64,000 nt of DNA from Carnobacterium inhibens subsp. inhibens DSM 13024 (lineage in GTDB: Bacteria > Bacillota > Bacilli > Lactobacillales > Carnobacteriaceae). The first letter of the stretch is position 1. Each line of letters opens with the position of its first letter. The position numbers and the translations under genes were made by a program. The stretch spans positions 2,408,501-2,472,500 of the forward strand of contig NZ_JQIV01000006.1 in NCBI RefSeq assembly GCF_000746825.1. Reading direction: 5' to 3'. The notes beneath the pieces were generated by a model that searched no databases, was not told where the DNA came from, and saw only the letters and a program-made list of their open reading frames with translations. Positions 55,358 through 64,000 of this stretch are shown piece by piece.

Positions 55358-56197
55358 TTGCCTGAATTACCAGAAGTTGAAACGGTTAGAAAAGGTTTAG
55401 AACAACTTGTATTAGGCGCAACGATTCAATCAGTAGATGTTTATTGGGACCGTATCGTTGCTGGATCTATCGATAGCGAAGAATTTAAACAGCTTTTAGT
55501 TGGAGAAACGATCATAGAGTTTGATAGACGAGGAAAATACATTATTTTCCGTTTTGAACATTGGGCTTTGGTTTCTCATTTGCGTATGGAAGGTAAGTAT
55601 GAGGTAGAAAATTCAACAGCACCTTTAAAAAAACATACACATATCGTTTTTCATTTAACAGACGGAAGAGATTTACGTTATCTGGATGTACGGAAATTTG
55701 GTCGGATGACACTTGTTCCTTTAGGAAAAGAGTTTAGTACGACAGGTATAAGGCTACTTGGTCCTGAACCGACTAAAGAAGCTTTTGATGGAAAGACATT
55801 TTATACTACACTACAAACTAAAAAACGGTCTATTAAGCCTCTGTTATTGGATCAAACAATTGTAGCTGGATTAGGAAATATTTATGTAGATGAAGCTTTA
55901 TTTGTAGCTAAGATCCATCCGATGAGAGCTGCAAATAGCTTAAGTAAAAATGAAGTTTCAAGGTTGCATGAATCCATTATCAAAGTCTTAGGGGATGCTG
56001 TAAAAGCTGGTGGAACGACGATTCGCACTTATAAAAATGCACTTGGAGATGCTGGGACATTTCAAGTGAAATTAGCGGTTTATGGTAAAAAAGGAAGTCC
56101 GTGTATTCGATGTGGAACGCCTATAGAAAAAATAAAAGTAGCTCAACGAGGAACTCATTTTTGTCCTAATTGCCAGCAATTAGACATTGATTACTAA
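55358..56197 (+). CDS. mutM: Formamidopyrimidine-DNA glycosylase
   Basis: MutM excises 8-oxoguanine and formamidopyrimidines and cleaves the abasic site. The 279-residue product starts at TTG 55358 as M-PELPEVETVRKGL. The start is certain because Pro2 is the catalytic nucleophile and must become the N-terminus after Met removal. Other motifs are the helix-two-turn-helix region QTIVAGLGNIYVDEAL and the C-terminal zinc finger with CIRCGTPIEK and HFCPNCQQ. The ribosome binding site is AGAAAGGAAG. It is followed 16 bases later by coaE, a conserved pairing. Confidence 0.97.
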   Translation: MPELPEVETVRKGLEQLVLGATIQSVDVYWDRIVAGSIDSEEFKQLLVGETIIEFDRRGKYIIFRFEHWALVSHLRMEGKYEVENSTAPLKKHTHIVFHLTDGRDLRYLDVRKFGRMTLVPLGKEFSTTGIRLLGPEPTKEAFDGKTFYTTLQTKKRSIKPLLLDQTIVAGLGNIYVDEALFVAKIHPMRAANSLSKNEVSRLHESIIKVLGDAVKAGGTTIRTYKNALGDAGTFQVKLAVYGKKGSPCIRCGTPIEKIKVAQRGTHFCPNCQQLDIDY

Positions 56198-56213
56198 ATA
56201 AAGAGGGGATAAT

Positions 56214-56825
56214 ATGACTGTAATTTTAGGGCTAACTGGCAGTATTGCTACTGGCAAGTCAACTGTTAGTAAATTGTTTAAGGAACAGGGTTACCCTGTT
56301 GTAGATGCAGATATTGGTGCTAGAGAAGTAGTAGAACCTGGCACAGAAGGGTTAAATAAATTAAAAGCCTATTTTGGTGATAAAATTATTCTACCTGATG
56401 GTACTTTAAATCGTTCTGAACTGGGAAAAATCGTATTTAATGATGAAAAAGAGAGAGAGCAGTTAAACGAAATGTTATCTCAACACATACGGCAATGGAT
56501 TATGACTAAGAAAGATGATTACTTAAAACAGCATCCTGTTGTTATTGTATTAGATATTCCTCTGCTTTTTGAAACTGGATATAAAGATGATGTTGATCAA
56601 ATCATGGTAGTAGCTACAACACCGGAGACTCAAATAGACCGTTTAATGAAAAGAGATGGAATAGAAAGAAATGAAGCATTGCAAAAAATTGCTGCTCAGT
56701 TGTCTATTTCAGAAAAAATAACTCTGGGAGATATTATAATTGATAATAATGGGACAGTTGAACATACAAAAAAACAAGTTTTAAAGTGGATTGAAAAAAT
56801 AAAACCCAATTCATGCATAAAATAA
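56214..56825 (+). CDS. coaE: Dephospho-CoA kinase
   Basis: CoaE performs the last step of coenzyme A synthesis. The 203-residue P-loop kinase has GLTGSIATGKSTVSKLF at the start, DADIGAREVVEPG, and VLDIPLLFETG. The ribosome binding site is AGAGGGGAT. It is co-transcribed with mutM and ends at a strong terminator. Confidence 0.96.
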   Translation: MTVILGLTGSIATGKSTVSKLFKEQGYPVVDADIGAREVVEPGTEGLNKLKAYFGDKIILPDGTLNRSELGKIVFNDEKEREQLNEMLSQHIRQWIMTKKDDYLKQHPVVIVLDIPLLFETGYKDDVDQIMVVATTPETQIDRLMKRDGIERNEALQKIAAQLSISEKITLGDIIIDNNGTVEHTKKQVLKWIEKIKPNSCIK

Positions 56826-56831
56826 AAATTG

Positions 56832-56880
56832 AAAAGAGCAAAGAATAAAGTATCAGTGCTTTATTCTTTGCTCTTTTTTA
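56832..56880 (+). terminator. Terminator after coaE
   Basis: Perfect 19-bp stem beginning AAAAGAGCAAAGAATAAAG with an 8-base loop, ending in T6. Confidence 0.9.
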
Positions 56881-56914
56881 CCGATTTTAACCGGTTTTAT
56901 CTGTGATTGTTGTA

Positions 56915-56923
56915 TGGTATAAT
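56915..56923 (+). promoter_or_regulatory. Extended -10 promoter for nrdR-dnaB-dnaI
   Basis: TGGTATAAT, a perfect TGnTATAAT element, about 66 bases before nrdR. Confidence 0.6.
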
Positions 56924-56988
56924 AATGTAAATAACTGTGTACAAAACTAGTGCAGAGATAAGACGCACTTAAGATAGGAATGATAATA

Positions 56989-57456
56989 ATGCAATGTCCA
57001 CGCTGTCAAAATAATGGTTCTAAAGTTGTCGATAGTCGTCCAGCAGATGATGGACGTGCCATTCGTAGAAGAAGAGAATGTGAAGCCTGTAGTTTTCGAT
57101 TTACTACATTTGAACGGGTTGAAAAAACACCTCTTTTAGTGATCAAAAAAAATGGAACCAGAGAAGAATTTAATCGTGAAAAAATTTTAAGAGGGTTGAT
57201 TCGTTCTTGTGAAAAACGACCTGTAGCAATGGAACAAGTTGAAAAAATAGTGGATGAAGTAGAAAATCAAATCAGAGGGTTAGGCGAAAATGAAGTTTCT
57301 TCTGCTATTATTGGAGAATACATTATGGAAAAATTAGCTGATGTAGATGAAATAGCGTATATCCGCTTTGCTAGTGTCTATCGTCAATTTAAAGATATGA
57401 GTGTCTTTCTTAAAGAACTTCAAGAATTTGAAAGAAAAAAAGCTGAAAAAAATTAG
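56989..57456 (+). CDS. nrdR: Transcriptional repressor NrdR
   Basis: NrdR represses ribonucleotide reductase genes in response to ATP/dATP. The 155-residue product has the zinc ribbon beginning [17 protein letters not shown], with the second cysteine pair in [14 protein letters not shown]. An ATP-cone follows ([23 protein letters not shown]). ATG 56989 is 9 bases from TAGGA; an in-frame ATG at 56980 overlaps that site. It leads directly into dnaB-dnaI, the usual Firmicutes operon. Confidence 0.97.
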   Translation: MQCPRCQNNGSKVVDSRPADDGRAIRRRRECEACSFRFTTFERVEKTPLLVIKKNGTREEFNREKILRGLIRSCEKRPVAMEQVEKIVDEVENQIRGLGENEVSSAIIGEYIMEKLADVDEIAYIRFASVYRQFKDMSVFLKELQEFERKKAEKN

Positions 57457-57480
57457 TGAGACAGAAAGGTGTGAATCGTT

Positions 57481-58929
57481 TTGGGATATCCATGGAAAAA
57501 CTTAAGTCCTAAAGATGGGTTTTTAGTAAAACAAAATGCGTTACTATCGGATATTGATCAAAAAATTCTCACTTTTTTGTATCAACCTTTGATTGGCACT
57601 GCTGCATATAGCCTTTATATGACATTATGGACTGAAATAGAAGAAGAAAAATATTGGAGTGAAGGAATTCTGCATTCGGAATTGCTGACAGTGTTAAATA
57701 TCGGTATCCCTGAACTCTATCAAGCTAGGATCAAGTTAGAAGCGATAGGTCTCCTTAAAACCTATGTCCAAACAGATACGACTAAATTAACGATCTATGA
57801 ATTGCAAGCTCCTCAAACTAGTGAGGTATTTTTCAAAGATGATTTATTAAGTTTATTGTTATTAGAAAGAGTTGGCGAACGAAAATTTAAAAATTTGAGA
57901 AAACGATTCATTGTAGAAAAGATAGACAAACAGAAATTTCAAGAAATCACTAAGTCATTTTTAGACGTGTTTCAGTTTGACGCTGAATTACTAAAAAGAG
58001 AAAAGGAACTTTTAAAAGAGCCTGTTTCATATATTGGAAAAACAGCCAATTCTAATCCAAAAGTTGATCCGAAAACGTTTGATTTGAAATTTTTTTATTC
58101 AGGTTTAAATCAGCAATACATCAATCGTTCTTCCATTACAAAAGAAATAGAGGAAACGATTCTTGTATTGCACACGTTATATGGTTTAGACGAATTAACG
58201 ATGCAACAATTTATTCTTAATGCATCAGATATTGAAACTGGAACCATTGATGAAAAAAAATTAAAGAAATTAGTATATGATGATTATCATAATAAAAACC
58301 AACAAAATATTTCTTTAAAAGACGTGGTGGAAAAAGATATCCAGATCGATGTAAATCAGCAAAAAACGCGTGAAAATGATCTTATGAAAAAAGGATTAAC
58401 TAAAGAAGATATTGCGGTCATTGAAGTAAGTGAGCAAATAAGCCCTTATGATTTTATGAATTCTATTAAAGAACAAAAAGGCGGTTTTGTAACAAAACCT
58501 GAAGAATGGACTTTAGAAGAAATCGTGAAGAAAGCTAATTTGCCAACAGCGGTGATCAATATTTTGATTCATTACATTTTAGTTGTGAAAAACAACCCAA
58601 CGCTTGACCAAAAATTAGCTTATAAGATCGCCAATGACTGGGCGCAAGAAAAGGTAGTAGCACCTGAAGAAGCGATTCAAAAGGTTAAAAAAATGTATTT
58701 AGAAAATGCTGAAAAAAAACAACAACAAGAAAATCGTAATAAGACTTACACACAAAACAGAAGTAAAGGTAATTACAATAATCAAACCACGATAAGAAAA
58801 GAAACTCTTCCAGATTGGGCCAAAGCAGAAAATAACCAAATGGAAGAAAAACCGATGAGTGAAGAAGAGAAACAAGCGTTTATGGAACGGTTGAAAAGAA
58901 TTCAAAATTTTGGCAAAGAAGGTGAATAA
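57481..58929 (+). CDS. dnaB: Replication initiation and membrane attachment protein DnaB
   Basis: The Firmicutes helicase-loading co-factor DnaB (not the helicase). It acts with DnaD and DnaI at oriC and at restart sites. The 482-residue product starts at TTG 57481 (GYPWKNLSPKDGF). It has an N-terminal winged-helix region, a DnaB/DnaD C-terminal domain around 330-410 (ISPYDFMNSIKEQKGGF, TAVINILIHYILVVKNNPTL), and a charged tail containing DWAKAENNQ. Two bases separate it from dnaI. Confidence 0.93.
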   Translation: MGYPWKNLSPKDGFLVKQNALLSDIDQKILTFLYQPLIGTAAYSLYMTLWTEIEEEKYWSEGILHSELLTVLNIGIPELYQARIKLEAIGLLKTYVQTDTTKLTIYELQAPQTSEVFFKDDLLSLLLLERVGERKFKNLRKRFIVEKIDKQKFQEITKSFLDVFQFDAELLKREKELLKEPVSYIGKTANSNPKVDPKTFDLKFFYSGLNQQYINRSSITKEIEETILVLHTLYGLDELTMQQFILNASDIETGTIDEKKLKKLVYDDYHNKNQQNISLKDVVEKDIQIDVNQQKTRENDLMKKGLTKEDIAVIEVSEQISPYDFMNSIKEQKGGFVTKPEEWTLEEIVKKANLPTAVINILIHYILVVKNNPTLDQKLAYKIANDWAQEKVVAPEEAIQKVKKMYLENAEKKQQQENRNKTYTQNRSKGNYNNQTTIRKETLPDWAKAENNQMEEKPMSEEEKQAFMERLKRIQNFGKEGE

Positions 58930-58931
58930 TA

Positions 58932-59861
58932 ATGGAGGATATTGGTGAAAGCTTGACGCGAATGATCAAAGATCGAAATTTAACGGATAAATATGAAGAA
59001 CTCATTCAAGAAGTTTTAGATGATCCCGATGTGACGCAATTTATTGCAGACAATCGTCAAAAATTGGATGATGAAGCCATTGTTAAAAGTTATGCTAAAT
59101 TATATGAATATGTACAAGAAAAAAAGAAATTTCAATTAAAAGAAGGTATGATGGCTCCTGGTTACCATCCTAAATTAGTTTTAAATTATCATTACATTGA
59201 CGTGACCTATGTACCTTCGGCTGAATTGATCGCTAAACAAAAAGAATTAGAAATCAAAAATCGGATTTATTCAATGGATATGCCTAAAGATGTACGAAAT
59301 GCTAAATTAGCAGATTTTGATTTAACAGATGAACGCCGATATGCTATTTCAGAGGTCTATGATTTTATTGATGCTTATTTAACTAAGCCCAAAGAATTTC
59401 ATAAAGGCTTATATTTACAGGGATCATTTGGTGTAGGTAAAACTTATTTGTTAGGAGCGCTAGCACATGAATTGGCTAAAAATGGGTTCCCTTCTACTTT
59501 AATGCATTTTCCATCATTTGCAGTTGAAATGAAACAATCTATTGGTAAGAACAATACAGGTGAAAAACTAGAGTTTATCAAGAAAGCACCTATATTAATG
59601 TTAGATGATATTGGTGCGGATTCTATGTCGAGTTGGATACGCGATGATGTATTAGGCGTTATTTTACAATATCGCATGCAAGAACAGCTGCCTACTTTTT
59701 TCTCTTCCAACTTCGATATGAAACAGCTTGAAGAAGAACATTTAAGAGTCACACAAAGAGGCGAAGATGAGCCGCTAAAAGCGAAAAGAATCATGGAAAG
59801 AGTTCGTTATTTAGCAAAAGAAGTTAAGATGACTGGAACGAATCGACGTCACACTCACTAA
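58932..59861 (+). CDS. dnaI: Primosomal helicase loader DnaI
   Basis: A 309-residue AAA+ protein that loads the replicative helicase. It has an N-terminal helicase-interaction region (about 1-130, MIKDRNLTDKYEELIQEVL). Walker A is GSFGVGKTYLLGAL near residue 165, Walker B PILMLDDIGADSMS, sensor 1 FFSSNFDMKQLEEE, and the arginine-rich box KRIMERVRYLAKEV. Start at ATG 58932 with the stop of dnaB just before it. The thrS leader begins directly downstream and no terminator is seen. Confidence 0.94.
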   Translation: MEDIGESLTRMIKDRNLTDKYEELIQEVLDDPDVTQFIADNRQKLDDEAIVKSYAKLYEYVQEKKKFQLKEGMMAPGYHPKLVLNYHYIDVTYVPSAELIAKQKELEIKNRIYSMDMPKDVRNAKLADFDLTDERRYAISEVYDFIDAYLTKPKEFHKGLYLQGSFGVGKTYLLGALAHELAKNGFPSTLMHFPSFAVEMKQSIGKNNTGEKLEFIKKAPILMLDDIGADSMSSWIRDDVLGVILQYRMQEQLPTFFSSNFDMKQLEEEHLRVTQRGEDEPLKAKRIMERVRYLAKEVKMTGTNRRHTH

Positions 59862-59887
59862 TAAAATAAAAAATATGGCTACTCTCC

Positions 59888-59916
59888 TTGAAATCATGAA
59901 CAAAAAGTGCTTTAAT
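59888..59916 (+). promoter_or_regulatory. Candidate promoter of the thrS T-box leader
   Basis: TTGAAA (59888-59893), 17 bases, TTTAAT (59911-59916). Confidence 0.4.
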
Positions 59917-59924
59917 AATAGATA

Positions 59925-60195
59925 TAAGATAAATCATTGAGAAAGACACCAAAACTTGGTTGCGATTTTTTTAGAGAAGAAAACATCTGCTGAAAGTTTT
60001 CTAATTTCGTTCTTGTTTTGACCCCTTTCGAGTGCCACTGTGAACCGTTTGTCGAATTAGCAGTTGGTCGTTTAGCTAGCGTTAACAGCTTAGAGTGGAT
60101 TTAGTGTATTTGCTAAATTCTGAATCTGGGTGGAACCACGTAATGAACGTCCCTTTTATGGTATTTAATATACTATAGAAGGGACTTTTTTTATT
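59925..60195 (+). promoter_or_regulatory. T-box riboswitch controlling thrS
   Basis: The gap of 387 bases between dnaI and thrS is filled by a T-box leader. The conserved T-box TGGGTGGAACCACG is at 60127-60140. A terminator hairpin follows, GTCCCTT ... AAGGGAC (60149-60185) with T7. Stem I and the specifier loop should lie in 59930-60060, but I cannot fix the specifier codon by eye; by neighbourhood it should be a threonine codon. Uncharged tRNA-Thr would stabilise the antiterminator and allow thrS expression. Confidence 0.93.
60149..60192 (+). terminator. Regulated terminator of the thrS T-box
   Basis: GTCCCTT with inner ATGGTAT / ATACTAT pairing, closing AAGGGAC, then T7. Confidence 0.9.
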
Positions 60196-60248
60196 TTCTA
60201 GCTGAACAAAGATGGTATTTTAAAAATTAGAATATGGAGGAATAGACT

Positions 60249-62186
60249 ATGTCAGAAATTAATATTACTTTTCCAGATGGAGCAATAAAATCTTTTCCAA
60301 TTGGGTCTTCTACAAAGGATATTGCTGAAAGTATCAGCAAAGGTTTAGCTAAAAAAGCGTTAGCCGGTAAAATTAACGGAGAATTAGTGGATCTAGTACG
60401 CCCAATTGAAGTAGATGGTGAGATTGAAATCATCACACCTGATCATGAAGATGCTTTGCAAATCTTGCGTCATTCAACTGCTCACTTAATGGCTAATGCT
60501 TTACGCCGTTTATACCCAGATATAAAATTTGGAGTGGGCCCTGCTATTTCAACTGGATTTTACTATGATACAGATTCTGAAGCACCAATAACAGATGAAG
60601 ATATTCCTAAAATCGAAGCTGAAATGATGGCGATTGTAAAAGAAAATAACCCCATTGTTCGCAAAGAAGTTACTCGTGAAGAAGCGTTAGATATCTTCAA
60701 AGATGATCCTTACAAAGTAGAATTGATTACAGATCTTCCAGAATCAGAAAAGATCACGGTATATGACCAAGGTGACTTTGTGGATTTATGTCGTGGTGTC
60801 CATGTTCCTTCAACTGGACGTATCCAAGTATTTAAACTGCTATCTCTTGCTGGTGCTTATTGGAGAGGGAATTCAGATAATAAAATGATGCAACGTATCT
60901 ACGGGACAGCCTTTTTTGATAAAAAAAATCTAAAAGAGTTTATAAAAATGCGTGAAGAAGCTAAATTACGTGATCATCGTAAATTAGGAAAAGAATTAGA
61001 CTTATTCATGATCTCGCCTGAAGTTGGATCTGGATTGCCTTTCTGGTTGCCAAAGGGTGCTACTATTCGTCGTACTATTGAACGCTACATTGTTGACCGT
61101 GAAATCAGTTTAGGTTACCAACATGTCTATACACCCATTATGGCTGATGTAAACTTATATAAAACATCCGGTCATTGGGATCACTATCATGAAGACATGT
61201 TCCCTCCTATGGATATGGGAGATGGAGAAATGCTTGTTTTGCGTCCAATGAACTGCCCGCATCATATGATGGTCTACAAAAATGATGTGCATAGTTACCG
61301 TGAATTGCCAATTCGGATTGCTGAACTAGGACAAATGCATCGCTACGAAAAGAGTGGGGCATTATCAGGATTGCAACGTGTGCGTGAAATGACTTTGAAT
61401 GATGGGCATACATTCGTACGGCCAGACCAAATTGAAGAAGAATTTAAACGTACATTGGAATTAATGTTAGCTGTATATGGCGACTTTAATATTACTGATT
61501 ATCGTTTCCGTTTAAGTTATCGCGATCCTAATAATACAGAAAAATATTTTGATGATGATGATATGTGGGAAAAAGCTCAAACAATGCTTAAAGCAGCTAT
61601 GGATGATATGGAATTAGAATACTTTGAAGCAGAAGGAGAAGCAGCTTTTTACGGTCCTAAACTAGATGTGTTAGTAAAAACAGCTATTGGTATTGAAGAA
61701 ACTCTTTCAACAATTCAATTAGACTTTTTACTTCCAGAACGTTTTGATTTGACTTATGTAGGAGAAGATGGTGAAAATAACCACCGTCCGGTTGTTATAC
61801 ATCGTGGTATTGTTTCTACAATGGAACGTTTTGTAGCCTACTTGATTGAAGAATACAAAGGTGCTTTTCCTACTTGGTTAGCGCCAGTTCAAGCTACTAT
61901 TATTCCAGTTAATTTAGATATGCATACAGATTATGCCTATGAAATTAAAAAACAAATGGAAAGTATTGGTATGCGTGTAGAAGTTGATGAACGCAACGAA
62001 AAAATGGGCTATAAAATACGCGCTTCTCAAACACAAAAAATACCGTATCAATTAGTAGTTGGGGACAGTGAAGTACAAGAACATGCAGTTGCAGTCCGTA
62101 AATATGGCGAAAAAAATACTGAAACAGTTAACTTAAGTGAGTATTTAGAAGCTGTTTCAAAAGAAATTAAAAATTTCAGCAAATAA
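60249..62186 (+). CDS. thrS: Threonyl-tRNA synthetase
   Basis: A 645-residue class II synthetase. An N-terminal TGS domain covers about 1-62. An editing domain contains [16 protein letters not shown] and the zinc-site-like DLCRGVHVP. The catalytic core has motif 2 [18 protein letters not shown] and zinc ligands in [10 protein letters not shown]. Motif 3 is [14 protein letters not shown]. The anticodon-binding domain ends the protein. The start ATG follows TGGAGGAAT. It is controlled by the T-box directly upstream and ends before an independent promoter for infC. Confidence 0.97.
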   Translation: MSEINITFPDGAIKSFPIGSSTKDIAESISKGLAKKALAGKINGELVDLVRPIEVDGEIEIITPDHEDALQILRHSTAHLMANALRRLYPDIKFGVGPAISTGFYYDTDSEAPITDEDIPKIEAEMMAIVKENNPIVRKEVTREEALDIFKDDPYKVELITDLPESEKITVYDQGDFVDLCRGVHVPSTGRIQVFKLLSLAGAYWRGNSDNKMMQRIYGTAFFDKKNLKEFIKMREEAKLRDHRKLGKELDLFMISPEVGSGLPFWLPKGATIRRTIERYIVDREISLGYQHVYTPIMADVNLYKTSGHWDHYHEDMFPPMDMGDGEMLVLRPMNCPHHMMVYKNDVHSYRELPIRIAELGQMHRYEKSGALSGLQRVREMTLNDGHTFVRPDQIEEEFKRTLELMLAVYGDFNITDYRFRLSYRDPNNTEKYFDDDDMWEKAQTMLKAAMDDMELEYFEAEGEAAFYGPKLDVLVKTAIGIEETLSTIQLDFLLPERFDLTYVGEDGENNHRPVVIHRGIVSTMERFVAYLIEEYKGAFPTWLAPVQATIIPVNLDMHTDYAYEIKKQMESIGMRVEVDERNEKMGYKIRASQTQKIPYQLVVGDSEVQEHAVAVRKYGEKNTETVNLSEYLEAVSKEIKNFSK

Positions 62187-62190
62187 TTTA

Positions 62191-62219
62191 TTGACAGATC
62201 CTGTTCAGTAGTGTATGAT
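62191..62219 (+). promoter_or_regulatory. Promoter of the infC-rpmI-rplT operon
   Basis: Consensus TTGACA (62191-62196), 17 bases, TATGAT (62214-62219), beginning only 4 bases after the thrS stop. Confidence 0.8.
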
Positions 62220-62225
62220 TAATGA

Positions 62226-62370
62226 GTTGAGAAAATCAAGCAGAAGCACCCGCTTCTCGCCTAAGTTGACGAAAGTGTCTCTGGGCTAGATATAAACGAT
62301 GATAACTTGCATTCGGTGTGAGTTAGAAATTATTTATAGGCGGGTTCATAATGAACTCGTCTATTTTTCT
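62226..62370 (+). promoter_or_regulatory. Ribosomal protein L20 leader (attenuator) upstream of infC
   Basis: A structured 5' leader of about 145 bases preceding infC-rpmI-rplT. This is the place and form of the Firmicutes L20 leader, in which L20 binds its own mRNA and causes premature termination. It contains paired segments around 62245-62285 (GCAGAAGCACCCGCTTCTCG region) and ends with a terminator hairpin AGGCGGGTTC / GAACTCGTCT (62338-62362) followed by ATTTTT. Confidence 0.8.
62338..62368 (+). terminator. Attenuator terminator in the L20 leader
   Basis: AGGCGGGTTC / GAACTCGTCT (with G-T pairs), ATAAT loop, then TATTTTT. Confidence 0.75.
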
Positions 62371-62402
62371 GCTGTTCTTTCTCTCAAATCTAATGGAGGT
62401 GT

Positions 62403-62924
62403 ATGACCATAGCAAAAGATATGATGGTAAATGACGGCATTCGTGCACGTGAATTACGCGTTATTGGTAGTAACAGCGAACAACTTGGTGTAATTACAAA
62501 AAGTGAAGCGTTAAAACTTGCAGAAGAAGCAAACTTAGACTTAGTACTAGTAGCTCCAAAAGCAAAACCGCCTGTAGCACGTATTATGGACCACGGGAAA
62601 TTCCGCTTTGAGCAACAGAAAAAAGAACGCGAAGCCCGTAAAAATCAAAAAGTCATCAACGTCAAAGAAGTAAGATTAAGTCCTACTATTGATTTGAATG
62701 ATTTCAATACTAAATTACGTAATGCACGTAAGTTCCTTGAAAAAGGAGATAAAGTTAAGGCTTCAATCCGATTTAAAGGTCGTGCCATTACTCATAAAGG
62801 TATTGGTAAAGAAGTGTTAGATCGTTTAGCAAAAGAAACAGCTGACATAGCCAGTATCGAATCAGCTGCAAAAATGGATGGTCGAAGCATGTTCTTAATT
62901 TTAGCACCAAAGAATGAAAAGTAA
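62403..62924 (+). CDS. infC: Translation initiation factor IF-3
   Basis: IF-3 checks start codon and initiator tRNA on the 30S subunit. The product of about 171-173 residues has the N-domain [15 protein letters not shown], the linker [23 protein letters not shown], and the C-domain [10 protein letters not shown]-type [21 protein letters not shown]. The annotated ATG 62403 is only 3 bases from GGAGG (62395-62399). The third codon, ATA at 62409, is 9 bases away. infC is known for non-AUG starts used in autoregulation, so ATA may be the true start. First gene of the L20-controlled operon. Confidence 0.96.
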   Translation: MTIAKDMMVNDGIRARELRVIGSNSEQLGVITKSEALKLAEEANLDLVLVAPKAKPPVARIMDHGKFRFEQQKKEREARKNQKVINVKEVRLSPTIDLNDFNTKLRNARKFLEKGDKVKASIRFKGRAITHKGIGKEVLDRLAKETADIASIESAAKMDGRSMFLILAPKNEK

Positions 62925-62949
62925 GAGTATTTTGAGGAGGAAATAACAA

Positions 62950-63147
62950 ATGCCAAAACAAAAAACACACCGTGGTTCAGCAAAACGGTTCAAAAGAACA
63001 GGTAACGGTGGATTAAAACGTCACCATTCTAAAACAAGCCATATGTTTGCAAACAAATCACAAAAACAAAAACGTAAATTACGTAAATCAGCAATGGTAT
63101 CATCAGGCGATATGAAACGTATCCGTCAACAATTAGCTAAATGGTAA
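62950..63147 (+). CDS. rpmI: 50S ribosomal protein L35
   Basis: A 65-residue, very basic protein: [20 protein letters not shown] at the start and [13 protein letters not shown] at the end, the standard L35 sequence. The ribosome binding site is GAGGAGGAA. It lies 25 bases after infC within the same operon. Confidence 0.97.
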   Translation: MPKQKTHRGSAKRFKRTGNGGLKRHHSKTSHMFANKSQKQKRKLRKSAMVSSGDMKRIRQQLAKW

Positions 63148-63249
63148 TCAGTTACTTTTAGCATCGTTAGTTCATTTCAAAATGAACATCATTCAAATTA
63201 GTCAAAAGAGTTTTCTTGTATAGAGAACATCTTAGAGGAGGAAATTAAT

Positions 63250-63612
63250 ATGCCACGTGTAAAAGGTGGAACGGTTACTCGTAAACGTCGTAAAAAAATA
63301 TTAAAATTATCAAAAGGATACTACGGTTCTAAACATATTTTATTCAAAACAGCTAAGCAACAAGTAATGAAATCTTATACTTATGCTTACAGAGACCGTC
63401 GTCAAAAGAAACGTGATTTCCGTAAATTATGGATCGCTCGTATTAATGCAGCTGCTCGTTTGAACAACATGAGCTACAGCACTTTAATGCATGGTCTTAA
63501 ATTAGCTGGAATTGAAGTTAACCGTAAAATGTTAGCTGATATTGCTGTTACAGATGCTCCTGCATTCACAGCGTTAGCTGAACAAGCTAAAACTGCAATC
63601 AACAACAAATAA
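63250..63612 (+). CDS. rplT: 50S ribosomal protein L20
   Basis: A 120-residue basic protein: [20 protein letters not shown], then [20 protein letters not shown] and [20 protein letters not shown]. It assembles early in the large subunit by binding 23S rRNA and is the autogenous repressor of this operon through the leader at 62226. The ribosome binding site is GAGGAGGAA. Followed by a strong terminator. Confidence 0.97.
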   Translation: MPRVKGGTVTRKRRKKILKLSKGYYGSKHILFKTAKQQVMKSYTYAYRDRRQKKRDFRKLWIARINAAARLNNMSYSTLMHGLKLAGIEVNRKMLADIAVTDAPAFTALAEQAKTAINNK

Positions 63613-63630
63613 TAAATTAAATATTAATAT

Positions 63631-63669
63631 AAAAAGCTCATTCACTTTCACAGTGGATGAGCTTTTTTT
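63631..63669 (+). terminator. Terminator after rplT
   Basis: AAAAAGCTCAT-t-CAC / GTG-g-ATGAGCTTTTT stem with T7. Confidence 0.9.
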
Positions 63670-63912
63670 GCTCAATTTAATACATTTGTCATAATTTTGC
63701 CATAAACGAAATGATTTGTTTAAATTGATACTGTTTTAGGGGAAACAGGAGATTGATTTGTTGTTTATATGAGTTTAAGATGATAAAAAAATTATTTTAT
63801 TACATTATTTTAATAATTTGTATTGAAATTGTGATAATAAGATGATAATATAATTTGAGTAAACTAATACTTAGTTAATGAATATTAGAAGAAAGAAATA
63901 GGGGGAAATAAA
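63670..63912. other. Intergenic region before the terminal lipoprotein gene
   Basis: A very AT-rich stretch of 243 bases after the rplT terminator. It holds a candidate promoter TTGAAA-17-TAATAT (63823-63851; TATAAT also at 63849) and the site AGGGGGAAA. No other feature seen. Confidence 0.5.
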
Positions 63913-64000
63913 ATGAATAGAAATAAATTAGTTAGCTTATTAGGTTTAACAGCTACATCAGCACTAGTTTTAGCAGCTTGTGGTGGCGGTAGCGATGGAG
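63913..64000 (+). CDS. Lipoprotein, N-terminal part (partial; probably an ABC substrate-binding protein)
   Basis: Only 29 codons are inside the window. They encode a lipoprotein signal peptide: basic start MNRNKLVSLLG, hydrophobic core, and the lipobox LAAC followed by glycines (CGGGSDG). That start is common in peptide-binding (OppA-like) and other ABC substrate-binding lipoproteins, but the mature part is beyond the window, so the substrate cannot be given. A good ribosome binding site AGGGGGAAA precedes the ATG. Confidence 0.75.
   Translation, partial: MNRNKLVSLLGLTATSALVLAACGGGSDG

Overview
The window is about 64 kb of AT-rich, low-GC Gram-positive chromosome. It is almost entirely core genome. 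Gene content and order (recA-rny-ymdB-mutSL, ruvAB-queA-tgt-yajC, yhaO-yhaN-yhaM-prsA, hit-ecsAB, ytmP-trmB-ytpP-ytpR-sftA-murC, polA-mutM-coaE-nrdR-dnaB-dnaI-thrS-infC-rpmI-rplT) match Bacillus-type synteny as kept in Lactobacillales. My best guess is a Carnobacteriaceae member, probably Carnobacterium or a close relative; this is inference from protein character and order, not a database result.

Layout. 1-9.5 kb: the 3' end of cinA, then recA with a LexA box, the RNase Y and YmdB genes, mutS-mutL and msrB. 9.7-15.6 kb: ruvAB-queA, a TetR regulator wedged before tgt, yajC and a comN-like gene. 15.7-22.8 kb: adhE with a candidate Rex/CcpA operator, then an autoregulated manganese operon, mntR plus an ABC importer with two permeases. 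22.9-27.2 kb: SOS-type dinB, a metal-dependent hydrolase, a DRTGG/CBS protein and nrnA. 27.2-31.1 kb: a CNNM/CBS transporter-like gene on the minus strand and a bifunctional penicillin-binding protein. 31.2-38.9 kb: a YheA-like protein, yhaO-yhaN-yhaM, then prsA, a YtxH protein and a HIT protein on the minus strand. 39.2-47.3 kb: ecsAB, dat, a YtmP-like kinase, trmB, a PepSY-like small protein, an M42 aminopeptidase, a thioredoxin, a universal stress protein and ytpR. 47.4-56.8 kb: a soluble FtsK/SftA translocase with two large repeat tracts, murC, polA, mutM and coaE. 57-64 kb: nrdR, dnaB-dnaI, T-box-controlled thrS, the L20-leader-controlled infC-rpmI-rplT operon, and the start of a lipoprotein gene.

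How it works together. DNA repair and replication dominate (recA, mutSL, ruvAB, dinB, mutM, polA, dnaB, dnaI, the SbcCD-like pair, the DNA translocase). RNA decay and tRNA modification (rny, yhaM, nrnA, queA, tgt, trmB) and protein export and folding (yajC, ecsAB, prsA) follow. RNA-level control is well represented: a T-box, an L20 attenuator, and an unusual hairpin lying between a strong ribosome binding site and its TTG start codon.

I found no prophage, CRISPR array, intact insertion sequence, tRNA or rRNA gene, and no clear undescribed multi-gene system. The most unusual observations are the twin repeat tracts in the SftA-type translocase, the hairpin between ribosome binding site and start codon at 28.5 kb, the repeat tail on PrsA, matching LexA-box variants at recA and dinB, and the probable ATA start of infC.
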